DNA of 5,615 nucleotides, taken from Spartobacteria bacterium (GTDB taxonomy: Bacteria; Verrucomicrobiota; Verrucomicrobiia; Chthoniobacterales; Chthoniobacteraceae). The notes under the pieces are model-generated. The model was not told the DNA's origin, made no database searches, and worked only from the letters and a program-made list of their open reading frames with translations. The translations under genes were made by a program, and so were the position numbers. Positions 1 to 5,276 of the stretch are shown piece after piece. Location of the stretch: NCBI GenBank assembly GCA_025355595.1, contig JANXZI010000591.1, positions 1 to 5,615 on the forward strand, given 5' to 3'. The first letter of the stretch is position 1, and every line of letters starts with the position of its first letter.

Positions 1-1040
1 CGCGCCTCTTCGTCATTCGTCATCCGGCATTCGTCATTTTCGCAGCGCTCCGCCAACAGCTCGCGCACGCGCTGTGATGCGCCGATGCCTTTTTGGATCG
101 CACTGATAACCTCCGCGACCGAGGACACGCCGCCGCCGACAAACAGCGTGTAGAGCGTGAATTTCGTCAGCTCGCCGTGCGTGAGTTCGCCAGCCTGCAT
201 GAGCCGCGCGCCGTACCACATCACGAGAACGATCGCGCCGAAGATCCCGACGATGACGAATGCGATGAGTGCCGCGCGGTTCCGCGCGCCGCGCAGGATC
301 GTCGCGAGGAATGCATCCATCGCCGACGCGTGGCGCGTGCGCTCGAAGGCCTCGTTGCCAAACGCCTTCACGCTCGCGATGCCCTGCAGCGTCTCCTCGA
401 CGACCGACGCACCTTCGGCGAGGCGGTCCTGCGCGGCGCGCGAAATCTTCCGCACGTTGCGCCCGAAGATGAGTGCGATCACGATGAACACGGGAAACGA
501 AAGCAGCATGAGTCCCGCGAGCCGCGGCGACGTGAGAAAGATCGCGACGAGCCCGCCGCCAAGCAGCATCCCCTGCCGGATTCCCTGCGGGATGGCGCTG
601 CAGAAAAAATCCTCCAGCAGCGTCATGTCGCTGCCGAGCCGGCTCGCGAGTTCGCCCACGCGGTGCTCACCGAAGAATTTCATCGGCAGCGCGACGAGCT
701 GCCCATAGAGCCGCTTCCGCAGCGCGACGACCGTGCGCTGACCGGCAGCCTGAAAGGCCGCCGAGCAGAAAAAGGTGAGCGCTGCCTGCGCCACGAGCGT
801 GCCGAGCAGCACGAGCGCGACGGCATTGACCGAAGGCTGCCACGTGCCGGGCGGCACCACTTTCACACTCGGCAATGCGGCATCCATGAGCTTCCCCATG
901 AGCAGCGGGAAGAGCAGGCCGAACATCATCGAGACCGTCTGCGCGAAGACCGCGAGCCGGAACGTCCCGCGCCACTCGCGCGACCACGAGAGCATCTCCC
1001 GCAAATCGGCGAAGCGTCCGGCTTTGGTATTTTCGTGCAT
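1..1040 (-). CDS. ABC exporter, transmembrane domain half (MsbA/multidrug type), partial
   Basis: This reading frame starts at ATG 1040-1038 and is open for 346 codons to the window edge, so the C-terminal ATPase domain lies outside. What is visible is a type IV (exporter) ABC membrane domain. Hydrophobic segments lie near residues 27-48, 72-95, 155-170, 175-194 and 257-278. A coupling-helix region reads FFGEHRVGELASRLGSD (122-138), and the typical stretch before the last helices is EGASVVEETLQGIASVKAFG (209-228). The domain ends in ASQRVRELL (321-329), where family members pass into the linker before the ATPase. Such proteins export lipids, drugs or peptides as dimers in the inner membrane; the substrate cannot be read here. 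The start has no clear Shine-Dalgarno, but the N-terminus has the expected spacing to the first helix. It lies 95 bp downstream of another ABC gene on the same strand. A heptamer repeat interrupts the linker (residues about 335-344). Confidence 0.9.
   Translation of the reverse strand, partial: MHENTKAGRFADLREMLSWSREWRGTFRLAVFAQTVSMMFGLLFPLLMGKLMDAALPSVKVVPPGTWQPSVNAVALVLLGTLVAQAALTFFCSAAFQAAGQRTVVALRKRLYGQLVALPMKFFGEHRVGELASRLGSDMTLLEDFFCSAIPQGIRQGMLLGGGLVAIFLTSPRLAGLMLLSFPVFIVIALIFGRNVRKISRAAQDRLAEGASVVEETLQGIASVKAFGNEAFERTRHASAMDAFLATILRGARNRAALIAFVIVGIFGAIVLVMWYGARLMQAGELTHGELTKFTLYTLFVGGGVSSVAEVISAIQKGIGASQRVRELLAERCENDECRMTNDEEA
11..38. repeat. Four-unit imperfect 7-bp tandem repeat inside the ABC exporter gene
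   Basis: On the plus strand the units are CGTCATT, CGTCATC, CGGCATT and CGTCATT, so four adjacent heptamers differ from each other at one or two bases. On the coding (minus) strand they encode a hydrophilic run containing NDECRMTND within the linker that follows the membrane domain. The unit length is not a multiple of three, so gain or loss of one copy would shift the reading frame. The stretch resembles short degenerate intergenic repeats seen in some soil bacterial genomes; that family assignment is from memory only. Confidence 0.75.
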
Positions 1041-1135
1041 GATTCGGCGGCGGAAAAAGGCCGCGCAGGTTCGGTGTCCGCGCGATGGCTTTGCAAGCAG
1101 CAACCCCGCATTCCCGCTCACCGGCCACGCTGCCT

Positions 1136-2917
1136 TCAGGTCGTGGCGGGCTTTCCCTCGGGATCGAGCGCCTGCATTTCACTCGTGCCGTCAGCTTTCA
1201 GGAGGAGCAGGGTGTCGTGAAATCCCCTGAGTGTGGATCGGTGGCCGACACTCACGAAAGCAATGCCGGAGGCGCGCAGTTTTCCGTAGAGGAAGCGTTC
1301 GTTCTCCTCGTCGAGCGCGCTGGTGGATTCGTCGAGAAAGGCGATGGCGGGCTTTTTCAAAAAGAGCCGTGCGAAGGCGACGCGCTGCTGTTCGCCGAGG
1401 GAGAGGATGTTCGTCCAATCCACGACTTTATTCAGGTCGTTGCCGACGCGATCGAAGATGTCGTGGAGGTTCACATTTTCGAGAACAGCGGTGATGGCGT
1501 CGTCCTGTGCGTCCTTTTCGTCGAGCGGATACATGAGCTGCGCGCGAAGATTGCCCGGAACCATGTAGGGTTTTTGCGGGAGGAAAATAAGACGGTTATG
1601 CGCGGGGCGATCAATCGAGCCGCCGCCGGGAGTCCAGAGGCCGGCGATCGTGCGGAGGAGCGAACTCTTGCCGGAGCCGCTCTCGCCCATGATGAGCAGG
1701 CTGCCGCGCCGTGGAAGCAGGAAACTGAGATGTTGCGAGAGGATTTTGTCGCCGTAGGGCGTTTGCACGGTGACGTCGTCGAGCTTGAGTTGGCGCGCCT
1801 CTTCGTTCACCGCGCCTTTCGCCTCCTCGGCCTCGCGGGCGTCCTCGGCATCGAACTCGTCGAGGTTGTCCCAGAGGTCGCCGAGGCGGCGGATGCCGGC
1901 GGTGAAGGAGCTGAGGTTCTCGATCTGCGCGATGATAATCGACACTGCGCCGAGCACCGCGGCGAAGGCTCCCTCGGCCTGCGTGATCACGCCGAATTCC
2001 ACCGCGCCGCGCATGAACATGGGGCCGACGATGAGGGCCGGGATGAGCAGCGCGAGGTAGTTGTAGCCGTTGGCGAAGAAGTTGAGATTCCGCGTCCATC
2101 CGATGATCCAGAGGGAGTTTTCCAGCACCGCGTTGAGGCGGTCGATCAGGTCGCGATGCTCGCGCTTTTCACCGCGAAAGAAGGCGATGGACTCCGCGGC
2201 GTCGCGCACGCGGACGAGGCTGTAGCGGAACGTGGCCTCTTTTTGATACTGATTGAAATAGAGGCCGACGAGACGCTTGCCGAAGAGCATGGAGACGGCC
2301 GTGCCGACCGCGGCATAGATGAAAAGGACGCCGACGAGACGGCCCGACACGGCCCACAGCACACCGAGGAAGGCGACGAGAGTGAGGATGGAGTTTACAA
2401 TGATGAGGAAGAAACCCAGCACGCCGGTGGTGAAGAGTTTCGCATCCTCGGCGATGCGCTGGTCGGGGTTGTCCACCGACTCGGAGGCGCGGATGCGGTA
2501 GTACGCGCGATTGAAAAAATATCGCTTGATGAGGATCTGGGTCAGCCATCGGCGCCACGCCAGCGAGAGCCGATCCCGCGAGTAGCCGTAGAGGGCGCCG
2601 ACGGGGACGGAGAGGCAGCCAACTGCGATGACTTTCCAAATGCCGCGGACCCACCCGGCGTGATCCCGATGCTCCAGCGACGTGACAAAATCGCGCATGG
2701 CATAGCTCAGAATGACACTCACGACGATACCGGCGATGCACAGCCCCAGCAACGCGACCAGCCAGAGGCGCGCGGTGCGTTTCGCAGCGCCGTTGAAGAA
2801 CGCTTTCGCGAAGACAAAAAATTTCTTCAATAGGGCGAGGTGAGTTTTGGCAGGAATGGACACGAATGGCAGGTTTACGAATCGTTGCTCGTACGACAAA
2901 TAAATTGGCGCGCGCAC
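1136..2917 (-). CDS. ABC transporter, fused permease and ATPase, BacA/SbmA-YddA type (ABC_membrane_2)
   Basis: This 593-residue protein has an N-terminal membrane domain and a C-terminal ATPase. The membrane domain (about 50-345) carries NPDQRIAED (150-158), the hallmark of the ABCD/YddA/Rv1819c group, with helices near 52-72, 95-110, 165-190, 195-212 and 285-300. The ATPase has Walker A GESGSGKSS (411-419), Q-loop LPQKP (446-450), signature LSLGEQQR (505-512), Walker B AIAFLDE (524-530), D-loop SALD (533-536) and the switch histidine in GHR (559). All catalytic residues are intact. Relatives move vitamin B12, peptides, antimicrobial peptides or long-chain fatty acyl compounds; the substrate here is not deducible. 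The longest frame begins at GTG 2917. No Shine-Dalgarno is evident there, and GTG 2863 or TTG 2830 (just before KKFFVFAKAFF) are credible alternatives, because residues about 11-21 are encoded by a repeat-like stretch. The next gene downstream is another ABC protein, 95 bp away. Confidence 0.92.
   Translation of the reverse strand: MRAPIYLSYEQRFVNLPFVSIPAKTHLALLKKFFVFAKAFFNGAAKRTARLWLVALLGLCIAGIVVSVILSYAMRDFVTSLEHRDHAGWVRGIWKVIAVGCLSVPVGALYGYSRDRLSLAWRRWLTQILIKRYFFNRAYYRIRASESVDNPDQRIAEDAKLFTTGVLGFFLIIVNSILTLVAFLGVLWAVSGRLVGVLFIYAAVGTAVSMLFGKRLVGLYFNQYQKEATFRYSLVRVRDAAESIAFFRGEKREHRDLIDRLNAVLENSLWIIGWTRNLNFFANGYNYLALLIPALIVGPMFMRGAVEFGVITQAEGAFAAVLGAVSIIIAQIENLSSFTAGIRRLGDLWDNLDEFDAEDAREAEEAKGAVNEEARQLKLDDVTVQTPYGDKILSQHLSFLLPRRGSLLIMGESGSGKSSLLRTIAGLWTPGGGSIDRPAHNRLIFLPQKPYMVPGNLRAQLMYPLDEKDAQDDAITAVLENVNLHDIFDRVGNDLNKVVDWTNILSLGEQQRVAFARLFLKKPAIAFLDESTSALDEENERFLYGKLRASGIAFVSVGHRSTLRGFHDTLLLLKADGTSEMQALDPEGKPATT
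2854..2884. repeat. Short degenerate repeat with GAATGG units at the 5' end of the BacA-like gene
   Basis: GAATGG occurs at 2854-2859 and again at 2864-2869, a 10-bp period, followed by a related CGAATC at 2879-2884. Tandem ACACGAATGG-type units are, from memory, common between genes in some Verrucomicrobiota and related genomes. The stretch falls inside the first 25 codons of the longest reading frame of the ABC gene, which argues that this N-terminal part may be untranslated leader. With only two clear units, the assignment is tentative. Confidence 0.4.
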
Positions 2918-2959
2918 CCGAATTCAAGGCGGGTGGCGACGGCAATGCGCTGGGCACAT

Positions 2960-3073
2960 GATGCACCGGCTATCGCGCAGCGAGGGCCGCGCGTGTGTCG
3001 AAATTACGAGCGCAACAGTCGTCTTGCGCGACACTTTTTCCCGATGCACCGGCCATCTACAGGGAGGGGCGCG
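2960..3073. repeat. Imperfect direct repeat of about 32 bp, two copies 83 bp apart
   Basis: Copy 1 spans 2960-2991 and copy 2 spans 3043-3073. The first 15 bases differ at one position (GATGCACCGGCTATC versus GATGCACCGGCCATC). After a 2-3 base spacer they continue with CAGCGAGGGCCGCG versus CAGGGAGGGGCGCG, 12 of 14 identical. Between the copies sits a terminator-like hairpin. The arrangement lies in the spacer between the minus-strand ABC gene and the plus-strand small gene, so it could hold regulatory sites for either, or be a duplicated mobile-element remnant. Confidence 0.6.
2995..3039 (+). terminator. Possible terminator or attenuator-like hairpin upstream of the small plus-strand gene
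   Basis: An outer stem GTGTC (2995-2999) pairs with GACAC (3030-3034). An inner stem GCGCAA (3010-3015) pairs with TTGCGC (3024-3029) around an 8-base loop. Five T residues (3035-3039) follow the outer stem directly. The unpaired 10 bases on the 5' side make the structure imperfect. No plus-strand gene lies upstream within the window, so if real it would act as a leader attenuator for the gene at 3104 or end a small RNA. Chance is not excluded. Confidence 0.35.
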
Positions 3074-3103
3074 GCTGGCACGCAAAACGATGATAGTGAT
3101 CGC

Positions 3104-3277
3104 ATGAACAAGCCAATGAAGACCGCCGCCCGGTCACAATTCACTCTCGGGGATCTGATCGTCGCCGTCTCGGCCTGCAGCCATAACAGCCGCGAAGCTG
3201 CTCTCGCCGTCGCCGACCTCCTACGATCGGGCCGCGTAGTCTTAGGTCATCGTCGCTCCCACCGCTGCGAACACTGA
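3104..3277 (+). CDS. Small protein of 57 aa, function unknown
   Basis: This short frame starts at ATG 3104, with a second ATG at 3116, and ends at TGA 3277. It is the only plus-strand frame here that reads like a protein. The core FTLGDLIVAVS is followed by a predicted helix NSREAALAVADLLRSGRVVL (residues 28-47), giving a helix, helix, short-strand pattern like a minimal helix-turn-helix or winged-helix fragment; DNA binding is only a guess. The wording resembles small uncharacterised proteins I associate with Verrucomicrobiota, but I cannot confirm a family. The C-terminus is basic and His-rich (GHRRSHRCEH) and may be altered by the nearby rearrangement. It converges with the decayed metallopeptidase on the opposite strand. 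No clear Shine-Dalgarno is visible. Upstream lie a direct repeat and a hairpin with a T tract. Confidence 0.6.
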   Translation: MNKPMKTAARSQFTLGDLIVAVSACSHNSREAALAVADLLRSGRVVLGHRRSHRCEH

Positions 3278-3294
3278 AGGACAGCGCGGATCTC

Positions 3295-4077
3295 GCAGGT
3301 CTCAACGCCGTCCGTAATTTGCAGATAGTGGGCCCATGTCTCCGCCCAGTCCTCCCACGGATGGGATGAGGCGTAGGTGGTGATGAAATTCTGCTCCCAC
3401 CCGGCGGGCGCTCAGAGCTGGTAGTGCGCGCCCAGAGCCGTGGAGGAATCCTGCCATTCATCGCCGAAGCGCTCGCGAAACGCGACCCGCAGCGGATTCT
3501 CCCACGCGAGTTCCGACAGGAAGCGCTGCCAAAAATAGTGCACACTTTCATGGCGGAAATGGCCGAGCAGTGTGCGGCTGCTTTCGCCGAGTTGCTGGCG
3601 GTGGATCTGGCGATAGGTGTCATCGGCCTCCTCGAGGTTCACCGTGATGACGCCATTGAGATGGCCGGTCGTCACCGTCGGATTCGAGAGCGTGCTAAGG
3701 ATGTCAAACGCGAGCCCTGTCCGTGTGTTCTCGGCTTTTGCAGGCAGCGCGATACCGAGGCGCAGCAGCGTGTAAATGAAGCGGCGTTTCGCCATCTCGA
3801 TGCGTCCCCACAGCATCCGGTTTCGCTCCGTGCCGAGGTCAGGTATCGTTTGATTCAGGCGGCACGCGCGACAAAGCACCTCGCTGGAGTCCGCCCGCAG
3901 CACCCAGTTGCACACGCTGTATTTCACGCCGTTCCCGCAGCGCTTCATCGTGCCGCCGGGTTGCAGACGCACCATCGCCCCGCCCTGCGGATCGTAGCCG
4001 ACTTCGCCGGTGCACTTCAGGCACCGCGAGCTGCCGAAAAAAAGCACATTTCCGCACTCACAGGTGAATCGTTGCAT
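3295..4077 (-). pseudogene. Putative zinc-binding metallopeptidase (zinc ribbon plus HExxH), broken by nonsense codon and 3' truncation
   Basis: Starting at ATG 4077, the frame gives 221 residues to a TGA at 3414-3412, then continues in the same frame with clear family sequence. The N-terminal zinc ribbon has C6, C8, C19 and C22. A second cysteine region reads CNWVLRADS...LCRACRLNQTIPDL (56-81). The protease core holds TGHLNGVITVNLEEAD (137-152) and LLGHFRHESVH (170-180), whose HESVH (176-180) is the HExxH zinc site. After the stop come APAGWEQNF and then SHPWEDWAETWAHYL (238-252), the conserved block expected to supply the third zinc ligand. Reading GGA instead of TGA would restore HYQLGAPAGW, so one base change explains the break. 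Homology then fades after DGVET (about 3298), well short of the usual C-terminus; the frame itself stops at 3247-3249. The 221-residue product would lack the post-HExxH block and is probably inactive. A sequencing error at the TGA would leave the 3' truncation unexplained. Confidence 0.85.
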
Positions 4078-4137
4078 GGAGATGATGGCCGCGCCGACGA
4101 TGGTAACTTAGGGAACCGCGGATTGTAATCGAGATGT

Positions 4138-4195
4138 CCACGGAAGACACGAAAGGAAGGGAAAAGTTGGCCAGAGTGACCTCGATATTCCGTGG
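4138..4195. repeat. Inverted-repeat relic in the spacer upstream of the metallopeptidase
   Basis: CCACGGAA (4138-4145) and TTCCGTGG (4188-4195) form a perfect 8-bp inverted repeat around 42 bases. The left arm continues as GACACGAAAGGAAGG and the right flank as TTTTCCTGTCTTCCT, so complementarity is loosely extended outside the core. Text of the CCACGGAAGACACGAA type is, from memory, a common dispersed intergenic repeat in several soil bacterial phyla. The spacer 4078-4347 shows no convincing gene. The element could be a fossil of a small repeat family rather than a regulator. Confidence 0.5.
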
Positions 4196-4305
4196 TTTTC
4201 CTGTCTTCCTCGGACAAAAAAATACCAGAAAACTTTGGCTGGTGCGTCGGCGGATGAATCAGCGCTTCCTTAGGGTCAGCCCGGCGTGGAGGAGTCCTGT
4301 CCCTG

Positions 4306-4337
4306 CCCCGCGCATGTGCGCGACTTCGCAGTCGGGG
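4306..4337. other. Perfectly nested 32-nt three-way-junction sequence
   Basis: Eight consecutive 4-base blocks on the plus strand read CCCC, GCGC, ATGT, GCGC, GACT, TCGC, AGTC and GGGG. CCCC pairs with GGGG, the two GCGC blocks pair around ATGT, and GACT pairs with AGTC around TCGC, leaving no unpaired base outside the two loops. On the minus strand, which is the sense of the neighbouring kinase remnant ending at 4348, one loop becomes GCGA, a GNRA-type tetraloop. No T tract follows, so it is not an ordinary terminator. Function is unknown, and each stem is short enough to arise by chance in GC-rich DNA. Confidence 0.4.
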
Positions 4338-4347
4338 AAGAATCGGG

Positions 4348-4668
4348 CTATGCCAAGGCCGCCCCCCCGCCTTCGTCTTGCTTCGGGATTGAAAAATAAA
4401 ATGTTGCGCCGGCGTTGATCGTGCCTTCCGCCCAAGCCCGGCCACCGTGCCGATGAATGATGCGCTGGACGTTCGCGAGGCCGATGCCCGTACCCTCGAA
4501 CTGTTCCTGACTATGCAGCCGTTCAAACACGGAGAACAGTTTATGGGCAAGACTCGGGTCGAAACCCACTCCGTTGATGATGGGAGATTTCCGCTCGAAT
4601 GCAACGAAAACAGCCTCGTTGCCTGTCACTTCAACTTTCGATTGTCGGATTGTCAATCCCCAAGGCAC
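4348..4668 (-). pseudogene. C-terminal remnant of a phytochrome-like sensor histidine kinase (HATPase_c only)
   Basis: This 106-codon frame holds only the last part of a kinase ATP-binding domain. Visible are a G1 box INGVGFDP (31-38), LFSVFERLHSQEQFEGTGIGLANV (44-67) with G2 box GTGIGLANV, IIHRHGGRAWAEG (70-82) and the terminal strand GATFYFSIPKQ (87-97). This wording matches the cyanobacterial-phytochrome (Cph1/BphP) kinase class. The N box, the phosphoacceptor histidine domain and all sensor domains are absent. The ATP-contacting Asp of the G1 box (normally DNGVG) is replaced by Ile31, and residues about 22-30 do not resemble the family. The first 11 or so codons overlap the 3' end of the ferritin-like gene, so the ATG at 4668 is probably fortuitous. 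A stand-alone function is unlikely. A run of seven C (plus strand) lies near the end of the frame, after the conserved region. Confidence 0.8.
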
Positions 4669-5086
4669 CCGCCAGATCCGTAAGGTGCTCCTGCTCCTGC
4701 GCGATGATTTTGCGCAGGACTTCGCTCAGCCCGAATTCGCCCATCGCCTCCGCCTGCCGGATTCGCTCGCGGTAATGGAGGATGGTCTGGCGCTCGTTTT
4801 CCAAGTCAAAGCGGAGCATGTCCTCCGCCTTGTCGGACATCTTCACTTCACAAGGAATCGTCACGGGAGTGCCGTTGAAATAATCCACCTGTTTCGCGAT
4901 TTGCATGGCATGACTGAGTTCCTCGGTCGCGTGGACCGCCAGTTCCCGCGCAATGTCTGAGAAAGCCGCGCCCTTGAGCGTCTGACTGTAAACCGTATAG
5001 GCGATGACCGCTTGGAACTCCCGGGCGAGATCCTCGTTGAGGAGTTCAATCATGCGTTCGCGGGTAATTGGTGGGTCGGCATGCAT
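4631..5086 (-). CDS. Ferritin-like (bacterioferritin-type, probably haem-free) iron storage protein
   Basis: From ATG 5086 this is a 151-residue four-helix protein, close to the bacterioferritin length of about 158. The ferroxidase ligands fall in the right order: E23 in REFQAV, E56 and H59 in EELSH, E99 in LENERQ, and E131 and H134 in EQEH. The position next to E56, which is the haem-ligand Met52 in E. coli Bfr, is Leu57, so haem binding at the subunit interface is not expected. The protein should oxidise Fe(II) and store iron in the cytoplasm, or act as a smaller ferritin-like di-iron protein. The frame is open back to a GTG at 5236, but those extra 50 residues are low-complexity, repeat-derived and unlike ferritins, so the inner start is preferred. 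No strong Shine-Dalgarno is visible. A gene for an iron permease family protein lies 190 bp upstream on the same strand, and the kinase remnant overlaps its 3' end. Confidence 0.87.
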   Translation of the reverse strand: MHADPPITRERMIELLNEDLAREFQAVIAYTVYSQTLKGAAFSDIARELAVHATEELSHAMQIAKQVDYFNGTPVTIPCEVKMSDKAEDMLRFDLENERQTILHYRERIRQAEAMGEFGLSEVLRKIIAQEQEHLTDLAGALGIDNPTIES

Positions 5087-5102
5087 ACCGGTGGAATCGC
5101 AG

Positions 5103-5125
5103 CACAGACGCAGAGTGGTTCTGTG
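5103..5125. repeat. Short inverted repeat just upstream of the ferritin-like gene
   Basis: CACAGA (5103-5108) and TCTGTG (5120-5125) are perfect inverted copies around 11 bases. They end 17 bases upstream of the ferritin-like start codon at 5086, so on the minus strand the element would sit in the leader or promoter-proximal region. It could be a weak hairpin affecting translation, an operator half-site pair, or another repeat fossil. No recognisable Fur-box consensus is visible in it. Confidence 0.3.
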
Positions 5126-5221
5126 TTTCTTCCAGAAAGCTGAGAGCAGATACGATTGTGAGTGGAGACCGGTGAGAAGTGAATGGCATCCGGCCATGAT
5201 TGTCTCGTGAAAACCGGAGGA

Positions 5222-5250
5222 CCAGTCACTGTTCACCAGTCAACAGTCAC
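5222..5250. repeat. Degenerate CAGTC/CAACAGT repeat cluster with inverted repeat, in the iron gene spacer
   Basis: CCAGTCA occurs at 5222-5228 and a related CCAGTCA at 5236-5242, followed by ACAGTCAC at 5243-5250. Inside, ACTGTT (5228-5233) and AACAGT (5242-5247) form a 6-bp inverted repeat around 8 bases. The cluster lies between the stop codon of the iron permease and the start of the ferritin-like gene. It could form a weak hairpin separating the two transcripts, but lacks a T tract. Similar CAGTCAACAGT-type arrays occur between genes in various bacteria (from memory). Confidence 0.4.
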
Positions 5251-5276
5251 AGCAGCCGGACTCGAAAACCAACCGA

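Noticed and set aside
93..1220. Plus-strand open frame of 375 codons
   Set aside because: Antisense to the MsbA-type exporter. The product is an Arg/His/Glu-rich run without recognisable structure.
1085..2833. Long plus-strand open frame of 582 codons
   Set aside because: It is antisense to the BacA-like ABC gene, whose motifs are all intact on the minus strand. The plus-strand product is rich in charged low-complexity residues with no domain, as expected from a GC-rich shadow frame.
2960..3073. CRISPR-like array
   Set aside because: There are only two imperfect copies, a single interval of unsuitable length containing a hairpin, and no cas gene nearby.
2918..3103. Divergent sigma-70 promoters for the ABC gene and the small gene
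   Set aside because: Promoters must exist somewhere here, but no -35/-10 pair with acceptable spacing stands out on either strand, so none is listed.
3412..3414. UGA read as glycine (alternative code) or selenocysteine
   Set aside because: TGA is the ordinary stop of the BacA-like, ferritin-like, iron permease and small genes here, so a UGA-to-Gly code does not fit, and such genomes are usually AT-rich. The aligned residue is Gly, not Cys, which argues against selenocysteine.
3424..4128. Plus-strand open frame of 234 codons
   Set aside because: Antisense to the metallopeptidase remnant, which carries clear zinc-site motifs on the other strand.
4259..4350. Short minus-strand open stretch reading FFPDCEVAHMRGAGTGLLHAG and similar, past the kinase stop
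   Set aside because: It has no start of its own, lies in a different frame from the kinase and matches no family I know. The G run nearby raised a frameshift idea, but the kinase domain already ends normally before it.
5087..5236. N-terminal 50-residue extension of the ferritin-like protein from GTG 5236
   Set aside because: The added residues overlap repeat sequence and match no ferritin N-terminus. The inner ATG gives a normal family length.
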